This document shows positions 1 through 8,070 of a stretch of DNA of 25,751 nucleotides, piece by piece. Both the position numbers and the translations under genes were made by a program. A model generated the notes under the pieces. It was given only the letters and a program-made list of their open reading frames with translations, had not been told where the DNA came from and ran no database searches. Within the stretch, counting starts at the first letter, position 1. The number at the start of each line of letters is the position of its first letter. Source of the DNA: Deltaproteobacteria bacterium (GTDB lineage: Bacteria; Desulfobacterota; DSM-4660; Desulfatiglandales; HGW-15); contig JAFGDF010000216.1 of the NCBI GenBank assembly GCA_016932235.1, positions 1-25,751 on the forward strand. Reading direction: 5' to 3'.

Positions 1-1691
1 CCGGTAATCTTGATCTTAAAGGAAGCCTTGTTTGAGGCAATGGTCCTTCCCACGCTCCTGCCCGAGGCTGATGCCGTATTAATTCCGTTGCCCGCCCGGC
101 TGTCCGGTCCCACAACCGCGCGATAAGACATGGTGAAGGAATCGTTGGGAACAAGGTCGGGCGACTGCCATGTAAATGTCCGGTTACCCGACGCCTTTGG
201 ATCATCAAACGCGCTGCCGTCCATCTGCGACGATCCCATCACAGGCGCTATGCCGTGGGGCATGACATCCTTTACCGCTATATTGGTGACAGGCGATGCG
301 CCGTTATTTTCCAGGGTCAGGGTATAAATGACCAGGTCCCCTATGGAGGCCGTTGTCTTATTAGCCGTCTTTTTAATCGTCAGGTGGCCCATGGGCGGAT
401 CCACGGGGATATCGCTTATAAGTTGTGGATCGCCAATCTTCAGTGTAAATTTCCCGCCTCGTGAAGCGATGTTTATGATGTAGCCTGCCGGCATATCCGA
501 ATCCGCTACAGCAGACGGATAGGTATAACCTGCAGGCGGCGTTACCTGGAAGGCATAATCTCCGGCCGGCACAAGTGGAAACGCGAACCTGCCATCGGCC
601 CCCGTCGGCGCCGAAGGATTGACCTGACCGGGAGGCAGAGACGGCCAGCTCGTCAGGTCGATCGAATTGGTCGTATTGTCCCAGTTTCTCAGCGTCACGA
701 CAGCGCCTGAAACAGGATCTCCTGTAACGGAATCAAACACAATGCCTAATGGGTCGATCAGGGCCGAGGCGCTGGTAACAGTCAGCGCATCCAGGGCATC
801 CGTGTAGGTGGCCTGTATCCGGGAATCAGCGGCAACGCTCAGGATGCCGCTTTCGATTGCCGTGGCCGCCAGTGTTGTGGAAATCCCGCCGCGGAATATC
901 CCTGTGTTTGGTCCCGTCTCCGTCAGGATGACGGTCTCGGTGTCCCCGGTCGCCGGATCCGTGAGAACAACTGTCACCGTCTCAATGACAGAGGTATTCA
1001 CGTTCTGATCAGGGTCTTTTACCTGGATGTTGATGGTGTCTCCGCTCATATAACCATAGGCGGGCTGCCAGTTCGCGTCAAAGAAAGCCACCTCACCCGG
1101 CGTCCTGGCGTTTACACTGGTGATGGTCCCGGCCTTCTGAGAGCCCGCCTTGCTGGAAATTATTGTCGCCGTGTTTTTAATCAAATGACCCTGGGCCAGA
1201 TCTTTTGCTGTCTGCGCCGTGAAGGTCACGGCCCGCTTTTCCCCCACTTCCAGATTGCCGATGTTCCAGACGACCTCTTTTTCATCGGCCGAGAGGCTGC
1301 CGCCGCTGTCGGCGGACATAAAGGTCGTCTCAGGAGGCAGCGGATCGGTGAGGACAACCCCCGTAAGACGGGTGACTCCCCTGTTTTCCATCTGAATTGT
1401 ATAGACGAGGTTTAAGCCTGCGCGGACCGGATCAGGATCGGCAATCTTCTGGAGTTTAAGTTTAGGCGAGCCGGCGAGGGTGGTGATGGAAATGATGTTG
1501 CTTAATGCGGACAGAGGGTTTCCGTTGTCATCGCAATATTCTGCGGTGGCCTGACTTTTTATGGTCGTGCCCGGGGGCGTGGTCGCCGCCATCACCCCTG
1601 CCGTCCATAAGATCAGGATAGCGAGGGAGATAGCGAGGACCCTGCCCCTTGGGCGCTCCATTTCTGCTATATTACGCAGAAATTCAGTCAT
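1..1691 (-). CDS. Secreted multidomain DUF11 protein, 3' end beyond window
   Basis: The reading frame is open from ATG at 1691 (AAGGA seven bases upstream) to the window edge, giving at least 563 codons without a stop. After a short N-terminal extension there is a hydrophobic signal segment (about residues 19-37). In order I see a DUF11 domain (about 60-170), an Ig-like domain carrying LTETGPNTGIF, a carboxypeptidase-regulatory-like domain (DSVTGDPVSGAVVTL, then DGRFAFPLVPAGDY), and a second DUF11 domain (LTIKKTANK, then GDLVIYTLTLENNG). The protein is probably exported and extended, with a surface or matrix role. Its start lies 36 bp after the stop of the 1728-3533 gene, so the two are probably co-transcribed. 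The C-terminus, where any anchor would be, is not in the window. Family assignment is good; function is unknown. Confidence 0.85.
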   Translation of the reverse strand, partial: MTEFLRNIAEMERPRGRVLAISLAILILWTAGVMAATTPPGTTIKSQATAEYCDDNGNPLSALSNIISITTLAGSPKLKLQKIADPDPVRAGLNLVYTIQMENRGVTRLTGVVLTDPLPPETTFMSADSGGSLSADEKEVVWNIGNLEVGEKRAVTFTAQTAKDLAQGHLIKNTATIISSKAGSQKAGTITSVNARTPGEVAFFDANWQPAYGYMSGDTINIQVKDPDQNVNTSVIETVTVVLTDPATGDTETVILTETGPNTGIFRGGISTTLAATAIESGILSVAADSRIQATYTDALDALTVTSASALIDPLGIVFDSVTGDPVSGAVVTLRNWDNTTNSIDLTSWPSLPPGQVNPSAPTGADGRFAFPLVPAGDYAFQVTPPAGYTYPSAVADSDMPAGYIINIASRGGKFTLKIGDPQLISDIPVDPPMGHLTIKKTANKTTASIGDLVIYTLTLENNGASPVTNIAVKDVMPHGIAPVMGSSQMDGSAFDDPKASGNRTFTWQSPDLVPNDSFTMSYRAVVGPDSRAGNGINTASASGRSVGRTIASNKASFKIKIT

Positions 1692-1727
1692 GCGGAATTC
1701 CTTAATCTTAAACTTGCGTCACGATGT

Positions 1728-3533
1728 TCAGTCAATCATCACCTTGAACTCAGCCACCCACGTGCCGGAGGGGCCGAGGGTCAATGTGCCGGATCCGCCA
1801 ACAATAACGGCGCCTCCCTCATACCGGCCGCCGTCCCCGTCGCTCGCGTCGGTGCGAGGCACAAGACCAGCGGTGCTCGATCCGGTCCTGATGGAGCCTG
1901 CCACATAGGTCGTGTGCGTGGGTATTACATCGGTGATCACCACCGCGGTGGCATTTCCCGTGCCGTTGTTGGTGGCCGTCACCTGGTAGGTGATGACCGA
2001 CCCCGGTACATAGGTGCAGCCCGCCCCGGTCGCTGGATCAGTGGGCGTGCAGTGCGCTCCGCCGCCCGGCGCCTGAACATCCGTGATCGCCTTGGTCACA
2101 GACAGGACCGGCGCTTTAACGGTGGTGGTCATGGTCACGGACGAGGTCACGCCTGTGTCACGGCTGGACGCCCCGGTGATGACCGTTGAATCGACGGAGC
2201 CGTCGGAAGTCCCCACAGGAATGGAGGTAACTGCCAATAGAGCGATGCTTGCTCCCTGGGCAAGAACCCCCGTGTCGATCGTTCCGTCCGCGTCGGTATC
2301 CGTCAGGACGACGTCACCGTCTGTTCCCGGGATGCCGTTTCCGTCCACGTCATGCCATATCACCCATGTCCATCCCGAAGCGGAGGTGTAGGTCAGGTCA
2401 ATAGTATCAGAGGCGTTTCCGGTATTCTGCGCGGTGAACGCATATACGATCTGATCGCTTGGATTGCCGGAACCACTCCTGTTCGGAGACAAAAGCACCC
2501 CGGGATAGTAATCAACCGTGCATGTGGCACTGTTCGAAGTCTCCGAATAGTCACGCGACCCGCCGTCTGATAAGGCATAGGTGGCCGTCATACTGTTTGA
2601 TATGACTGTTCCCTGGGGAACATTGTCATTGACCTTCACCTGAAAATAGAATACCCCTGAAGGAGGGCACTCGGCCCAATCAAGCTGTACACGGTTGTTC
2701 CCTGAATCGTAGTATGCGTCGTCCGAGTCGGAGGCATCGGTCATCCCTGTCGCACCTGCATAATCACCACCTACAGGACCGGCCTTCATACTGCCAGCCA
2801 CATAGGTCGTGTTGGCGGGGATGCTGTCCAGGGCGAGAACATCGTAAGCAGTAGCAGTGCCCGAATTCGAACCGGTGATGGAATAGGTAACGAGATCCCC
2901 AGGCTTGGGGTTGGCCGGCGATACCGCCTTGGTCAGGGTCATCACTGCCGACTGGACAGTCGTGGTAAAGGTGGACGTATCGCTCACAGACCCGTTAAAG
3001 GCCGAAGTCGCCGTAAACGTCGCTGTTCCGGTATCCCCGTTATCAGCATCGCTAGGCACAGTTACAACCGCAAAGGCCTTGAAGCTGGCATCCGCGGCAA
3101 GCGCGCCCGTGTCTGTTACGATTGTTGTCTCTCCCGCATCCCAGATACCATCACCGTTGTCATCCCTGTAGATCTTCACCGTTGATATCGGCGTGCCGGT
3201 ACCGGTAGTCCCTGTAATGGATGCAGCCAAATTGATCGTATCCGTGCCGTTCCCTTCATTGGTGATGGTCACCGGGTAGGCAACCTCGCTGTTTATAAGC
3301 CCGTTGTGAGAAGCCGTTTCCGGTGACGTGCTCACGGCGGCCACCTGGCTGACGGTCACCGTCACCGTGTTGGAATAAACACGGGACATCGCATTTCCAT
3401 TGGCATCCTTGTAATCGCCGTATGCCTGGTTGGAAATGGTGGTCCCTGCCAAGGTTCCGACCGCCATTACAGGCGGCGCCGCCATGCATGCCAGGAGCAG
3501 CAGCGCGGCAGTGAATAAAAATAGTTTCCGCAT
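1728..3533 (-). CDS. Secreted DUF11-repeat protein (601 aa)
   Basis: I start this at ATG 3533 because AGGAGG lies just upstream and the protein then begins with a classic signal peptide (MRKLFLFTAALLLLACMAA, cleavage near AVG). An in-frame extension to 3566 is possible but lacks such support. After an N-terminal GTTISNQAYGDYKDANGN motif, also found in modified form in the next gene, there are four alternating beta-sandwich modules. Two are DUF11 domains, each with the signature TTYVAGS (VTYSITGSNSG region and the C-terminal module). The other two contain calcium-loop-like Asp-rich runs such as DDNGDGIWDAGET and DVDGNGIPGTDGD. The protein ends at the last DUF11 strand (FKVMID) with no LPXTG, PEP-CTERM or membrane segment. 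Likely a cell-surface or secreted structural protein; the role is not known. Confidence 0.88.
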   Translation of the reverse strand: MRKLFLFTAALLLLACMAAPPVMAVGTLAGTTISNQAYGDYKDANGNAMSRVYSNTVTVTVSQVAAVSTSPETASHNGLINSEVAYPVTITNEGNGTDTINLAASITGTTGTGTPISTVKIYRDDNGDGIWDAGETTIVTDTGALAADASFKAFAVVTVPSDADNGDTGTATFTATSAFNGSVSDTSTFTTTVQSAVMTLTKAVSPANPKPGDLVTYSITGSNSGTATAYDVLALDSIPANTTYVAGSMKAGPVGGDYAGATGMTDASDSDDAYYDSGNNRVQLDWAECPPSGVFYFQVKVNDNVPQGTVISNSMTATYALSDGGSRDYSETSNSATCTVDYYPGVLLSPNRSGSGNPSDQIVYAFTAQNTGNASDTIDLTYTSASGWTWVIWHDVDGNGIPGTDGDVVLTDTDADGTIDTGVLAQGASIALLAVTSIPVGTSDGSVDSTVITGASSRDTGVTSSVTMTTTVKAPVLSVTKAITDVQAPGGGAHCTPTDPATGAGCTYVPGSVITYQVTATNNGTGNATAVVITDVIPTHTTYVAGSIRTGSSTAGLVPRTDASDGDGGRYEGGAVIVGGSGTLTLGPSGTWVAEFKVMID

Positions 3534-3639
3534 GATTCTTACCTCCTCTTTTTGCTTGTTGAACATCTTAAAAACCTCTATTTCCTATTTCTAATTTATG
3601 AAACTTCATGAAATTAAGCACATGCCCCGACCAAGCATG

Positions 3640-3783
3640 TGGAGGGACGCGCTTCGTCGCGTCCGCCTGTTTTCGTCCTCCTGGAGGGACGCGCTTCGTC
3701 GCGTCCGCCTGTTTTCGTCCTCCTGGAGGGACGCGCTTCGTCGCGTCCGCGGTTTTTCGGCCATGACGGAGCATGGCCCTCCA
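3640..3783. repeat. 42-bp tandem repeat ending in a REP-like double hairpin
   Basis: Two identical 42-bp units (3640-3681, 3682-3723) are followed by a third unit conserved for its first 27 bases (3724-3750). Each contains the inverted repeat GGACGCG-6 nt-CGCGTCC. The third continues into a second hairpin, GGCCATG-6 nt-CATGGCC, and closes with CCCTCCA at 3777-3783. That mirrors TGGAGGG at 3724-3730, so 3724-3783 is a complete 60-bp element with mirrored ends and two internal hairpins, the architecture of REP/BIME elements. Because 42 is a multiple of three, long spurious ORFs run through it on both strands. Related degenerate copies lie near 4945, 6784 and 10236. Confidence 0.85.
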
Positions 3784-3810
3784 ACTTTAATAAAAATATT
3801 CATGGCATCT

Positions 3811-3976
3811 CTTCGTGAATGAAGAAGTTCCCTCATCGTTCAATCCGGGCTTTTTGCTCCCGGCGGCATTGCTGTATGCTGTCAGGCCTGCCCCGTATCC
3901 TGGATCAAGTCCAAGACGGGCTTTGATACGGAGGCCGGCATGACCGTGGGGGTACTTTTTATGACTTCATCAAACT
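3811..3976 (+). repeat. Dispersed repeat of about 160 bp, copy A
   Basis: This stretch matches the reverse complement of 7533-7688 along nearly its whole length, with mismatches and small indels. Shared blocks include CTTCGTGAATGAA at the left end, ATCGTTCAATCC in the middle and CTTTTTATGA near the right end. No ORF explains the similarity. It looks like a non-coding mobile or structural repeat. Confidence 0.75.
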
Positions 3977-4013
3977 TCGGTCCCCCTCTTTTGTAACAGG
4001 GCCCAACTCCTAT

Positions 4014-4043
4014 CCCCCTTTTAAAAACGGGGGCGGGGGGATT
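4014..4043. repeat. C/G-rich palindromic intergenic repeat
   Basis: CCCCCTTTT, a short A-rich loop and GGGGG form a hairpin followed by GGGGGGATT. The same design recurs at 5196-5226 and, with CCTCCC/GGGAGG arms, at 5024-5043 and about 10336-10355. It sits at the 3' side of the 4087-4605 gene and could fold in the transcript, but it lacks a clear U-tract, so I do not call it a terminator. Confidence 0.6.
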
Positions 4044-4086
4044 TTATTAATGAATTTTGATTCCATAATAAGACCCTAATTAGCTG

Positions 4087-4605
4087 TCATCTCACACTCA
4101 CCTTGAAACTGACCCTGCCGGACTGGCCGGGAGGTACAGTTTTCTTGATTGTCCACCGGACATGGGTGTAGCTTTCAGCCGGTGCAGGCTTGACCTCTTC
4201 TTTTCCTTCCGCGTTCTTCACGCGTATCATCACAGGCGGTTTGTGCCAGGACACGGCGTTATCAACGCTGCACATCACTTCCGCATCCTTTCCCCCGGCA
4301 CTCTCCAGGACATACACGACCCCCTGAGGGATGGGATTAACGATCGCCGCGTCAACGGCATCGGTCTTCCCCCTATTCAGGTAGTTTATGGTAAACACGA
4401 GTATATCTCCCGGACCGGTCTTCTCGACCGGGACCCTTTCCACCATCCATTTGCCGTCCTTCTTTACCTTGACCTCCTTCTCCGCCGTCGTTTTCAGGTC
4501 AAGCCTGGGCGCCTCCTGTGCCTTCAGGACGCCTGCATGCAGGAAAAAGACAAGGGCAAGGAGAAGGATAGCCACGTAAACCTTTTGGCTGACAAATCTG
4601 TTCAT
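4087..4605 (-). CDS. Small secreted single-domain DUF11-like protein
   Basis: A 172-residue protein starting at ATG 4605 with GGGAGG about nine bases upstream. Residues 1-29 form a signal peptide (hydrophobic AILLLALVFFLHAG, cleavage near KAQ). The rest is one DUF11-type domain: the entry strand is GDILVFTINYLNRG, then a PIPQGVVYVLES segment, then a C-terminal strand (GRVSFKVSVR) that ends the protein. It has no anchor and no second domain. It is flanked by larger DUF11 genes on the same strand, each separated by more than 500 bp of repeat-filled DNA, so it probably has its own promoter. It may be a small subunit or cap of the same surface structure, but that is inference. Confidence 0.85.
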   Translation of the reverse strand: MNRFVSQKVYVAILLLALVFFLHAGVLKAQEAPRLDLKTTAEKEVKVKKDGKWMVERVPVEKTGPGDILVFTINYLNRGKTDAVDAAIVNPIPQGVVYVLESAGGKDAEVMCSVDNAVSWHKPPVMIRVKNAEGKEEVKPAPAESYTHVRWTIKKTVPPGQSGRVSFKVSVR

Positions 4606-5320
4606 GATTTTATGCCTCCCTTTGAACCTTTAAATAAAGATATTGTCATTCTGTGCTTAAGCCTGTCCTGGACCCGATCCAGTGTCACAGAGGGACGATA
4701 TTTGGATTCTGTGATCCCTGGCCCAGACTGTAATAAACGGAAGTCTGATTAAAGCCTTTGCTCAATACATAACCATACAATGGCTATTTCCCTCTTTAGG
4801 TCGCGCCAGTGCGGGCAAGTCCAGCATGACGGCGACGGAATTTTTTACGAACCGTAGAATATCGAATAAGGAATATTGAATTTCGAAGTGAATATTTCAT
4901 CATTCTGCGGTTCGATATTGAATATTCAATATTCAAAGCATCCTAGAGGGACGCGCTTCGTAGCGTCCGCCTTTTTCGGTCATGACAGAGCGTAGCCATA
5001 CAAAAACTTTAAATCCCTCCCGACCTCCCTTTGCAAAGGGAGGAGAATTGGCAATCCCTCCCCCTCTTCCATTTTCAAAGTGAGGAAAACCTGCGATCCA
5101 TCCCAACTCCCCCTTTATTAAAGTAATGGGGCCTGGCAATCCATTTCCAAAAGGCGAAATAATTTCCCTCTTTTGTAATGGAGCCAACCTCTTCTCCCCC
5201 CTTTGAAAAGGGGGGCAGGGGGGATTAAAAAAAATCACCAAACAGAGATTGATATGACTTTACTGCAGGCACATCACTCATCACAGAAACACTTTCTACA
5301 CATCTTTGGTCCCTTCTTCC
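4606..5320. other. Gene-free gap filled with palindromic repeats
   Basis: I see no convincing gene here. From left to right it holds: a degraded palindromic patch around 4640-4740; an AT-rich imperfect inverted repeat at about 4854-4940, where AGAATATCGAA faces TTCGATATTGAA; a degenerate copy of the REP-like element at about 4945-5000 (AGAGGGACGCGCTTCGTAGC); the perfect 20-bp palindrome CCTCCCTTTGCAAAGGGAGG at 5024-5043; and the CCCCCC/GGGGGG palindrome at 5196-5226. A 102-codon ORF on the minus strand runs only through these repeats. Confidence 0.75.
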
Positions 5321-6745
5321 TCAGTCAATCGTGGTCTTGAAATAGACCCTCCCCTCATCGCCGTCCGAATTGGCTGTCCCGTCATCCGCGGCAACGGTGC
5401 TAATGGTAAAAATAACGCTGTTGCCGCTCAACTGGCCCGCGTCATCACCGGCATCATCGGTCAGGGAAGCCGCCGTGTCATAGGTGGAGGCGGCATCGCC
5501 GATCCGCATGCTCCCGGCCACATAGGTAGTGAAGAACGGGATGGAATCGACGATTATCAGGTTCGACGCGATCCCCATGCCTGAATTATGGTAATGGATT
5601 AAGTATATTATCTCCTGCCCCGGAATCCCTTCTTCCGGGTCAGCGCTTTTAACGAGACTGATAGCCGGCTCCTGGAGTATGACCCACACCGAATCCGCCC
5701 TGATCTGGTTCTGATTGTAAGAGGCGTCTATGCCGTCTATGTACTCGGCGCTCACCGTGGCCCCGGGCGTGACCTGGAGGATACCGTCATCGGCCACCGG
5801 GGCGCCTGACTGGGTGGGGATTGAGGCGGTGAATATCCCTGTATTAACTCCCGTTTCCGTCAGTGTCAGTTCCGAGGTGTCCCCGCTGGTGGCAATGAGC
5901 GTCACAGTGACGGTCTGAAGGCTCGCGTTGTTATGATTCATGTCACCGTCGTCGACGCGAAGATACAGGGTATCGCCTGCGTAAACCTGTATGACATCCC
6001 CGTTTCCGGCCATGTCCGCGACAAATTTTATTGTTCCCGTTGTGGCTCCGAGGGGGGTAATGACATCGCTGAAACCGGTGTACAGGTCGGAGCCTCCCAC
6101 CAGGTCCGCTGAAATATTGCTCGCGTTATTTGATGAGCCGAAGAAGAGACGGATGGGAGATGAATCCGTGAGGCCGCTTGCCTGCTTCAGCGTGTCCCAG
6201 GGAAATCGCCAGTCCAGGAAATAATCAGGATCGCCGTTGAAGGACGTATTCGCCACGGAGACCTGGTAGTTCCCGGCGAGTAAAATCGAAGTGTAGAGTA
6301 TCTCAGCCTTGTCGGAAGGGCTGCCAAGCGTCCCCTGGGCCGTGTTCTGCCACAGCTCTATTACTTCCGTTTTTGCGATCCCGTCGGCCATGATAATCCA
6401 TTCATAGTCGCCGGGGTTCAGGTTGGTATCGAGCATCACGCCCCAGCCGTAAGGCTGGAGCAGGCCCTGGCCTCCACCTCCGGACGGATCCTCGTCCAGA
6501 CGCATGCGAAAATATATGTATGTCCCGTCATTAAAGATAAAGGCTGCATCATTGTTTGGATCAGAGACGATATTTCTGGAACCGCTGGCATCATTAAGGT
6601 CGTCCTGCAGAAAAACGCCACCCTTGTATACCGGAATCCACTGGTTGGTTGTGGGCCATGCATGGACACACCAGGGCAAAAAGACAAAAAGGGCCAAGAT
6701 GGAAATAAAAAAAGGCCTCTTAAATTTTGTTAAAAATTCATACAT
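5321..6745 (-). CDS. Secreted protein: N-terminal beta domain plus Ig-like and DUF11 domains
   Basis: I choose ATG 6745 (474 aa) because a signal peptide follows directly (FFISILALFVFLPWCVHAW) with AGGG upstream. The longer 518-codon frame would start inside the REP-like element at 6784-6870. Residues about 40-250 resemble the beta-sandwich N-domains of secreted proteins, with DDLNDASGSRNIVSDPNNDAA, then FNDGTYIYFRMRLDEDP, and DYFLDWRFPWDTL. Next is an Ig-like domain with LTETGVNTGIF, the same module as in the 1-1691 gene. Last is a DUF11 domain (GQEIIYLIHYHNSG, TTYVAGSMRIG) ending at FKTTID with no anchor. It is first in the leftward cluster and probably acts outside the cell. Its binding target is not evident. 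Confidence 0.87.
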   Translation of the reverse strand: MYEFLTKFKRPFFISILALFVFLPWCVHAWPTTNQWIPVYKGGVFLQDDLNDASGSRNIVSDPNNDAAFIFNDGTYIYFRMRLDEDPSGGGGQGLLQPYGWGVMLDTNLNPGDYEWIIMADGIAKTEVIELWQNTAQGTLGSPSDKAEILYTSILLAGNYQVSVANTSFNGDPDYFLDWRFPWDTLKQASGLTDSSPIRLFFGSSNNASNISADLVGGSDLYTGFSDVITPLGATTGTIKFVADMAGNGDVIQVYAGDTLYLRVDDGDMNHNNASLQTVTVTLIATSGDTSELTLTETGVNTGIFTASIPTQSGAPVADDGILQVTPGATVSAEYIDGIDASYNQNQIRADSVWVILQEPAISLVKSADPEEGIPGQEIIYLIHYHNSGMGIASNLIIVDSIPFFTTYVAGSMRIGDAASTYDTAASLTDDAGDDAGQLSGNSVIFTISTVAADDGTANSDGDEGRVYFKTTID

Positions 6746-6783
6746 CAAGCATTTCCCTAATGGCTTCACCGAACCTCTATTGC

Positions 6784-6870
6784 GGAGGGCCACGCTTCGT
6801 CGTGGCCGCAGATCCAGACGCGACCTGTCTGCGTGCGGACACGCACAGGCAGGCGGAGCGAGTCCCTCCA
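6784..6870. repeat. REP-like element, diverged copy
   Basis: It opens with GGAGGGCCACGCTTCGTCGT and closes with GTCCCTCC. Inside are the hairpin GGCCACG-6 nt-CGTGGCC and a second one pairing CCTG..TGCGTG with CACGCA.CAGG. Layout and ends match the element at 3724-3783 although most internal bases differ. It lies upstream of the 5321-6745 gene, within its probable leader or promoter region. Confidence 0.65.
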
Positions 6871-6988
6871 CAGGCATGATCGTAAAGTACTCAGGATTTT
6901 AAAAAATTTCATAACGATATCTTTGAAAGCTCCATCCAGAAATTGACTGTTTCCGGATGGAACCATCCCAACTCACGAAAATCTTCCT

Positions 6989-7450
6989 TCAATCCCCCTT
7001 TGCCAAAGTGAGAAGTGATGCGTAATCCTTATTCTGATCAAAACATTCTTTACAAAAGCCATAGTACTCCAGTCTGCTGCCTGTAATCACAAAACCAGTC
7101 TGATTGGCTATGTATTCCCTGTCGATAGCGAAAGGCATCTTATAATCCAGGACCTTCCCGCATCCCCTGCATATCAGGTTGAGATGCTCCGAGGGGTTCG
7201 TTTCGCACCTGCTTTCCTTTTTGCCAAAATCAAGCACGTTAATCAGATTTAGCCTGCGCATCTCATTGATTGTCGCGTAGGTGGTCGACAGACTGAGATT
7301 GGGCATCTTTTTCCGGGCCTCAGCGTGTATCGCATTGACAGGGGGATGGAGAAGTCTCATTTCCGAAATGACTTCGATGATCGCCTTCCTCTGGGGCGTT
7401 ATTTTAAGCCCCGCCTCTCTCATCCTTCTGATCGTTTCTTTTTTATCCAT
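6989..7450 (-). CDS. Fur/PerR-family metal-dependent regulator
   Basis: A 153-residue Fur-superfamily repressor. I start at ATG 7450 (AGAGG just upstream); the frame extends to a TTG at 7504 with no ribosome site. The winged helix is at about residues 1-85 (GLKITPQRKAIIEVIS, HPPVNAIHAEA, SLSTTYATINEM). The structural zinc site is CRGC (C94, C97) and CKEC (C133, C136). By alignment to Bacillus PerR numbering with an offset of two, H35, H89 and D102 correspond to PerR H37, H91 and D104. The other two regulatory ligands appear changed (E83 for D85, N91 for H93). PerR-like is therefore my best guess, but Fur or Zur cannot be excluded. It lies upstream of the DUF11 cluster on the same strand; no target gene for it is obvious here. 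Confidence 0.9.
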   Translation of the reverse strand: MDKKETIRRMREAGLKITPQRKAIIEVISEMRLLHPPVNAIHAEARKKMPNLSLSTTYATINEMRRLNLINVLDFGKKESRCETNPSEHLNLICRGCGKVLDYKMPFAIDREYIANQTGFVITGSRLEYYGFCKECFDQNKDYASLLTLAKGD

Positions 7451-7532
7451 GGCCTCTAATCCAGAATGATTTCGATTTAGGAATCCTATTACTGTTATAT
7501 CCAAAAGGCAACAGAATTTTCGTTATTGGCAT

Positions 7533-7688
7533 AACTTTGACGGCCTCATAAAAAGTCCTCAACCTCGTCACCCCGGTCCCGTATCAGAGCCTGTCCTGGA
7601 CTCGATCCAGGGATCCAGCATCCAGCGGGGCCGCCGGGCGCAAAAAAGCCCGGGATTGAACGATAAGAAAACTTATTCATTCACGAAG
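7533..7688 (-). repeat. Dispersed repeat of about 160 bp, copy B
   Basis: This is the inverted partner of 3811-3976. Read on the minus strand it starts CTTCGTGAATGAATAAGTTT and ends near GGCCGTCAAAGTT. It lies just upstream of the Fur-family gene, so it may contribute to or disturb that promoter. Confidence 0.75.
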
Positions 7689-7714
7689 GGCCTAAAGACC
7701 TTTATTGAATGTGG

Positions 7715-7785
7715 ATTCCCCGGTCGAGCCGGGGAATGACGGGTAAGAAGAAAGACTCTGTCATTCTGCGGCTTGCCCGCAGAAT
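7715..7785. repeat. Pair of perfect 9-bp hairpins
   Basis: ATTCCCCGG-5 nt-CCGGGGAAT lies at 7715-7737 and ATTCTGCGG-5 nt-CCGCAGAAT at 7763-7785. A related pair is at 20119-20182. The rest of the 7451-8070 gap holds the dispersed repeat and the inverted repeat near 7978-8066. An 85-codon plus-strand ORF through this region is not convincing. Confidence 0.7.
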
Positions 7786-7977
7786 CTACCAGGTTTTTTG
7801 GACTATAAGCTCAAAAGGAAATGAAGCGATTTACATGACATCGCTGAAGAAATATAGTGAGTCCCTTATTCGGAATGATTCTATCTTACCCAAAAAATGC
7901 ATGGATGAAACTGCCGCTGGTATGCCGGGGAATCGGAGGTTTTTTAATATAGGGTGTATTATTTAAGATTAAAGATT

Positions 7978-8066
7978 CAAGGTTTTAAGGTAGAAGGCAG
8001 ATGGTATGGATGGATAGCAAATCCGAAAACTTTTTCCTTCCACCTTCAGCCTTTAACCTTAAACCT
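7978..8066. repeat. Imperfect inverted repeat downstream of argC
   Basis: AAGGTTTTAAGGTAGAAGGC near 7979 faces CAGCCTTTAACCTTAAACCT near 8047, giving a long imperfect hairpin with an approximately 30-base centre. It starts five bases beyond the argC stop codon and could protect or end that transcript; I see no clear terminator T-run. Confidence 0.5.
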
Positions 8067-8070
8067 TTTT

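Noticed and set aside
3568..3836. Several ORFs of about 70 codons on both strands with repeated peptide units
   Set aside because: They arise because the 42-bp tandem repeat is a multiple of three and has no stop in several frames; there is no ribosome site and the frame exists on both strands.
4014..4043. Rho-independent terminator for the 172-aa gene
   Set aside because: The hairpin is strong but lacks a U-tract after the stem on the minus strand and is one of several dispersed copies of the same palindrome.
4162..4752. 196-codon plus-strand ORF
   Set aside because: It is the antisense shadow of the 172-aa DUF11 gene, whose signal peptide, ribosome site and domain are clear; the plus-strand translation resembles nothing.
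4933..5241. 102-codon minus-strand ORF
   Set aside because: It runs entirely through palindromic repeats, and its peptide (proline-, glycine- and arginine-rich) reflects them.
7709..7966. 85-codon plus-strand ORF
   Set aside because: Its first half encodes the two 9-bp hairpins and the rest shows no family or ribosome site.
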